Assembly: GCA_964653595.1 (NCBI GenBank)
Contig: CAZZHH010000089.1
Span: forward strand, 1 to 9,584
DNA: 9,584 nucleotides
Direction of reading: 5' to 3'
From: JBAXTE01 sp964653595
GTDB taxonomy: Bacteria; Bacteroidota; Bacteroidia; Bacteroidales; WCHB1-69
Below the pieces are notes generated by a model that had not been told where the DNA came from, searched no databases, and saw only the letters and a list, made by a program, of their open reading frames with translations. Of this stretch, positions 6,699-9,584 are shown piece after piece (positions within the stretch are counted from its first letter, which is position 1; every line of letters starts with the position of its first letter). Both the position numbers and the translations under genes were made by a program.

Positions 6699-9392
6699 AT
6701 GAAAAAGGTATTGAAAAATTTAGTTTTGGGATGTATTGCATTTATTTGCTTTACAACTATTATTACAACAGCAAATGCCCAAAATAGCTCATTATTAGGC
6801 AAAGAATACACTTTTGAATACCGCTCAAATTATTATGTAAATGGCTGCGAGAATGAGACGTATATATACTCTAAAAATGGGTGTACGCTAATGATTAAGA
6901 TATTTAATAATGATACTTCTTGGGATACAACGCTTACATTATCAACAAACAATCAGTTTTGTTTTAGACATGGCGATAGTCCTTGGGCCGAGCATGCAAT
7001 TTTTAATAGCTCCGATTTGATCTATTACATCAAAATTTCAGCATCTGACTCATTATTTGTTTTTGGTGCTCATTCCTGCGCAAGCCCGATTGTTGAATTT
7101 TGTACATATATTCCCGATAAATCAATTGGATATAATTATATAATTCCAGGGGCTTATATGTCGACTTCTCGAAAAAATGTGATCTATACTTTTGATAACA
7201 ATAATGCATTAACCATTATTCCCAGTGCAAATGCCAACAATAATTTGCTACAAGCGAACACTTCATTGAATATTATGCTGGATTCAGCGGAAGCTTTTCC
7301 CTTATTTATTGATACAACTGTCTCGTATTCAGTTTCGTGGGATACATTAGATATGACAAAATCTTTAGCCGGCTCGTCTGTTAAATCTCTGAATTGTAAA
7401 AAATTTAGGATGACTAATAAAACAAGTCAGATATCATCATTCCCTTTGCAATTTTTTCAGGATCCTTTGATAAGCCAATATTATAATCAAATAATCAACA
7501 CACCATACAATTCTTTGTATGATACTGGATATTACCATAGGTCAAATTCACTATTGAATGAAGATTTATTTCCAGTAAATACAATGGGGCGGAAGTATAT
7601 TTGTTCGCCACCGCCAAACGGATTTGAAATTATTACTTTTACTGCTCCTTACAACAACACGATTATTTCGATTAACGGAACTGTTTGGGACACACTTAAC
7701 AGTGGAGAATGTAAGGTTAAACTATTTAAGGAGCCATCATATATTGAGGCAACACATTCAGTGTCTGTTGCAATTTCTCATTCTATAATGCGTGATACAA
7801 ACAACCTGTTTTTAGGTGGTGCCTGCTTAATTCAAATACCAGCTCTTGAGCAAACAGCTACGTCAGGATGGTTTTATTACACTTCCGCTAAATATACAAA
7901 TAGTGTTCTAAATATTATCGGAAATGTGTTTTTTACGAACGAGAAATCTTTTATAATTATTGTAACTCCCACATCGGGTGCCAATCAAACATTATTAGAT
8001 AATATTAACGTAGGCGCTATGTTCCAACCAGTTTCCGGTAATCCCCAATATTCCTCTGCACGAATTGAAGTATTTTCTGGACCTCATGAAATATCAAACA
8101 CTAATGGACTTATCGTGTGGTCCACTTCATACAATCTAAAAATCGACACAGATCCTTGGGCTTCAAATCTTCAAAGTTATGGAGCTCCTCTAGTCATGTG
8201 TTTTAAATCTCCTGATATAATTAAAATAGACACAGTTGCAATTGAAAACACCCTAAATACGCCTTATTCAATTTGCCTAGGGAGTTCACTTGAATTTACC
8301 ATAGTTACAAATACAGATAGCACGATCAATATTAATTGGAATTTTGGGGATAACAATTGGGGTAATGGAGATACTGTAACACACACCTACGCAGACACTG
8401 GGTATTATCATGTCAATCTTTTTATTAACAGCTATTGCGATACCATTAAAGGATTGGTGCATGTGGTTGCTCCACCCGTAATTACACTGGGCAACGACAC
8501 CACCATTTGTCCTGAAAGTTCACTTTTATTGGATGCCTCCGTGTCAGGAGATGCCACTTATTTATGGAGCACAGGAAGCACTTCGCCACAAATCACCGTA
8601 AGCGACACGGGAACTTATCACGTTACGGCAACCACAGATGCTGGCTGTGAGGTTTCGGACACCATCCGCATTTCAATGTTTTCACCAGTAATTTTAAACT
8701 TGGGCAACGACACGGTGCTTTGTTATTTGGCACATATCCTGCTCGATGCCACGCAACCATTTGAAACCCACGCCAATTATATTTGGCAAGATCAATCGAC
8801 CAATACCACTTACACTGTAATTAATCAAGGGCAATATTGGGTGGTGGTCACCAATTTGTGCACACAGAAAAGAGACACCATCAATATTTACAACCTGATG
8901 AATCCCACGCTTTATTTGGGCAACGATACCACTATTTGCATGAATCACCCGCTTTTACTGAATGCTTCCATCCCTTGGGGAATAACCTATCAGTGGGAAA
9001 ATGGCTCCATAAACGCCACCCGATTGGTCGAAAATGAAGGAACCTATTGGGTTGAAGTTTCCAATCCGTGCGTTTCAGTTAGTGACACCATTTTTATTAA
9101 AGTGGACGACTGCGACCCAATGCTCATTATGCCAAATGCATTTAGCCCGAACAACGATGGCACTAATGATGTGTTCAAAGCTGGTGCAATACGAAACATC
9201 TCTTCATTTAACGTTTTGATTTTCAATCGTTGGGGGGAAAATATCTTCCAATCCAACAACTTGAACTTTGCTTGGGACGGCCAGCTTAAAAACCAAAAGT
9301 GTCCCGAAGGAGTCTATTTCTGGGTAATTCAGTACGTCGACATCAATGGAAATATGCACGATTTAAACGGAACGGTTACGTTGTTAAGGTGA
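6699..9392 (+). CDS. IgGFc-binding-like / PKD / Ig-repeat surface protein with gliding-motility-type (T9SS type B) C-terminus, second copy
   Basis: This 897-residue protein is the tandem paralog of the preceding gene, 22 bases downstream and very probably co-transcribed with it. Residues 1-28 are a signal peptide (cut after NAQ). The N-terminal half has the same IgGFc-binding-like landmarks in diverged form: YIYSKNG, SWDTT, FVFGAHS, IPDKSIGYNYIIPG, DLFPVNTMGRKYICSPPP (289-306) and LIQIPALEQTATSGW (377-391). Residues 519-589 are a PKD domain (WNFGDNN, then THTYADTGYYHVNLFI). Ig/PKD-like repeats follow at about 590-660, 661-733 and 734-807, each with a Cys pair. Residues 808-897 are the CHU_C/type B sorting domain (PNAFSPNNDGTNDVF, IFNRWGENIF, CPEGVYFWVIQY). 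The N-terminal half is AT-rich and much less similar to its neighbour than the C-terminal half, which is almost the same protein. This suggests a variable head on a constant secretion module. A surface adhesion role is inferred; ligand unknown. Confidence 0.88.
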   Translation: MKKVLKNLVLGCIAFICFTTIITTANAQNSSLLGKEYTFEYRSNYYVNGCENETYIYSKNGCTLMIKIFNNDTSWDTTLTLSTNNQFCFRHGDSPWAEHAIFNSSDLIYYIKISASDSLFVFGAHSCASPIVEFCTYIPDKSIGYNYIIPGAYMSTSRKNVIYTFDNNNALTIIPSANANNNLLQANTSLNIMLDSAEAFPLFIDTTVSYSVSWDTLDMTKSLAGSSVKSLNCKKFRMTNKTSQISSFPLQFFQDPLISQYYNQIINTPYNSLYDTGYYHRSNSLLNEDLFPVNTMGRKYICSPPPNGFEIITFTAPYNNTIISINGTVWDTLNSGECKVKLFKEPSYIEATHSVSVAISHSIMRDTNNLFLGGACLIQIPALEQTATSGWFYYTSAKYTNSVLNIIGNVFFTNEKSFIIIVTPTSGANQTLLDNINVGAMFQPVSGNPQYSSARIEVFSGPHEISNTNGLIVWSTSYNLKIDTDPWASNLQSYGAPLVMCFKSPDIIKIDTVAIENTLNTPYSICLGSSLEFTIVTNTDSTININWNFGDNNWGNGDTVTHTYADTGYYHVNLFINSYCDTIKGLVHVVAPPVITLGNDTTICPESSLLLDASVSGDATYLWSTGSTSPQITVSDTGTYHVTATTDAGCEVSDTIRISMFSPVILNLGNDTVLCYLAHILLDATQPFETHANYIWQDQSTNTTYTVINQGQYWVVVTNLCTQKRDTINIYNLMNPTLYLGNDTTICMNHPLLLNASIPWGITYQWENGSINATRLVENEGTYWVEVSNPCVSVSDTIFIKVDDCDPMLIMPNAFSPNNDGTNDVFKAGAIRNISSFNVLIFNRWGENIFQSNNLNFAWDGQLKNQKCPEGVYFWVIQYVDINGNMHDLNGTVTLLR
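8383..9392 (+). repeat. 1,010-bp direct repeat, copy 2 (3' end of the 897-aa gene)
   Basis: This is the partner of 5667-6676, in the same orientation and the same reading frame. The differences are scattered substitutions, many at third codon positions, so both copies are kept coding. The diverged island corresponds to about 9120-9220. Because frame and length match exactly, recombination between the copies would join the two genes without a frameshift. Confidence 0.85.
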
Positions 9393-9530
9393 AATAGACA
9401 ATGAAAAGTGATTTGTTGTTAAAGACTGCTGTGAAACAAAAAAAATAAACGAAAAAAGGAAACAATTTGGTTAGCTGTCAAAATGTACTTTGAGTGAACT
9501 TGCAAGGTAAACTTTTAACGATAATAAATC
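9393..9530. other. Short non-coding tail between the last surface gene and the group II intron
   Basis: I see no convincing gene or terminator here. A 15-codon open frame at 9401-9448 (MKSDLLLKTAVKQKK) begins 8 bases after the preceding stop but has no other support. The part next to 9531 is the 3' flank (exon side) of the intron, read on the minus strand as GATTTATTATCGTTAAAAG. Confidence 0.5.
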
Positions 9531-9584
9531 ATCGAGTAGGTAAAGGGGAATTTCACCCCTAAACCTCTCACGGAACCGTACTTG
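9531..9584 (-). mobile_element. 3' end of a group II intron (domain VI and part of domain V), continuing beyond the right edge
   Basis: Read on the minus strand, 9584-9573 gives CAAGTACGGTTC, the 3' strand of the conserved domain V hairpin (its usual partner GAGCCGTAC would lie outside the window). After a short linker comes a domain VI hairpin: GAGAGGT (9569-9563) pairs with ACCT and CTC (9541-9534), with a single bulged A at 9537 between CCT and CTC, capped by AGGGG/CCCCT. The bulged A is 7 bases from the end of CTACTCGAT, which is where a group II branch-point adenosine lies, and AT is a normal 3' end. This places the 3' splice boundary at 9531, the leftmost base. The reverse transcriptase/maturase gene, if present, would be to the right on the minus strand. 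Whether the intron is intact cannot be seen. Confidence 0.75.

Noticed and set aside
3944..9392. Reading the large proteins as true immunoglobulin-binding proteins
   Set aside because: The IgGFc-binding name comes from a eukaryotic relative of the domain family. The sequence supports the fold, not the ligand.
9401..9448. 15-codon open frame directly after the last surface gene
   Set aside because: There is no support beyond a start and a stop. It is probably chance in A-rich trailing sequence.
1..9584. CRISPR arrays, tRNA or rRNA genes, toxin-antitoxin or defence genes
   Set aside because: No regularly spaced short repeats, tRNA-like cloverleaf arms or motifs of such systems were seen in the intergenic regions or coding frames.

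Overview
The window looks like a chromosomal or metagenomic segment from an AT-rich member of the Bacteroidota. The evidence is the type IX secretion system (T9SS) cargo architecture of all four large proteins: Sec signal peptides ending in AQ, type A or type B T9SS C-terminal sorting domains, and PKD/Ig-like repeats. The A-rich start regions without Shine-Dalgarno sequences and the TAnnTTTG promoter-like boxes agree with this. No T9SS machinery gene is in view, and I cannot name a genus.

Layout, left to right: (i) 2-94, an open frame that may be the tail of an unidentified gene. (ii) 95-458, an AT-rich non-coding leader with promoter-like boxes. (iii) 459-2132 and 2188-3861, two tandem paralogs of exactly 557 aa, secreted propeller-like proteins with type A sorting domains. 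(iv) 3897-3930, a perfect 14-bp hairpin just before the next start codon. (v) 3944-6676 and 6699-9392, a second tandem pair (910 and 897 aa). Each has an IgGFc-binding-protein-like region, a PKD domain, two to three Ig/PKD-like repeats and a gliding-motility-associated (CHU_C, type B) C-terminal domain. (vi) 9393-9530, a short tail without a convincing gene. (vii) 9531-9584, the 3' end of a group II intron on the minus strand (domain VI and half of domain V), which continues past the right edge.

All four genes are on the plus strand with gaps of 55, 82 and 22 bp, so they could be one transcription unit, possibly divided by the hairpin before the third gene. Together they would give four cell-surface or released proteins: two propeller-like and two long adhesin-like, sent through the same secretion route by two kinds of sorting signal. 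The function is inferred to be surface adhesion or recognition; no catalytic motif is visible.

The most striking structure is within the second pair. The last 1,010 bp of each gene are co-linear without a single insertion or deletion and nearly identical in places, while the first halves have diverged strongly and are more AT-rich. This suggests gene conversion or recombination that keeps a constant secretion/stalk module and leaves a variable N-terminal head.
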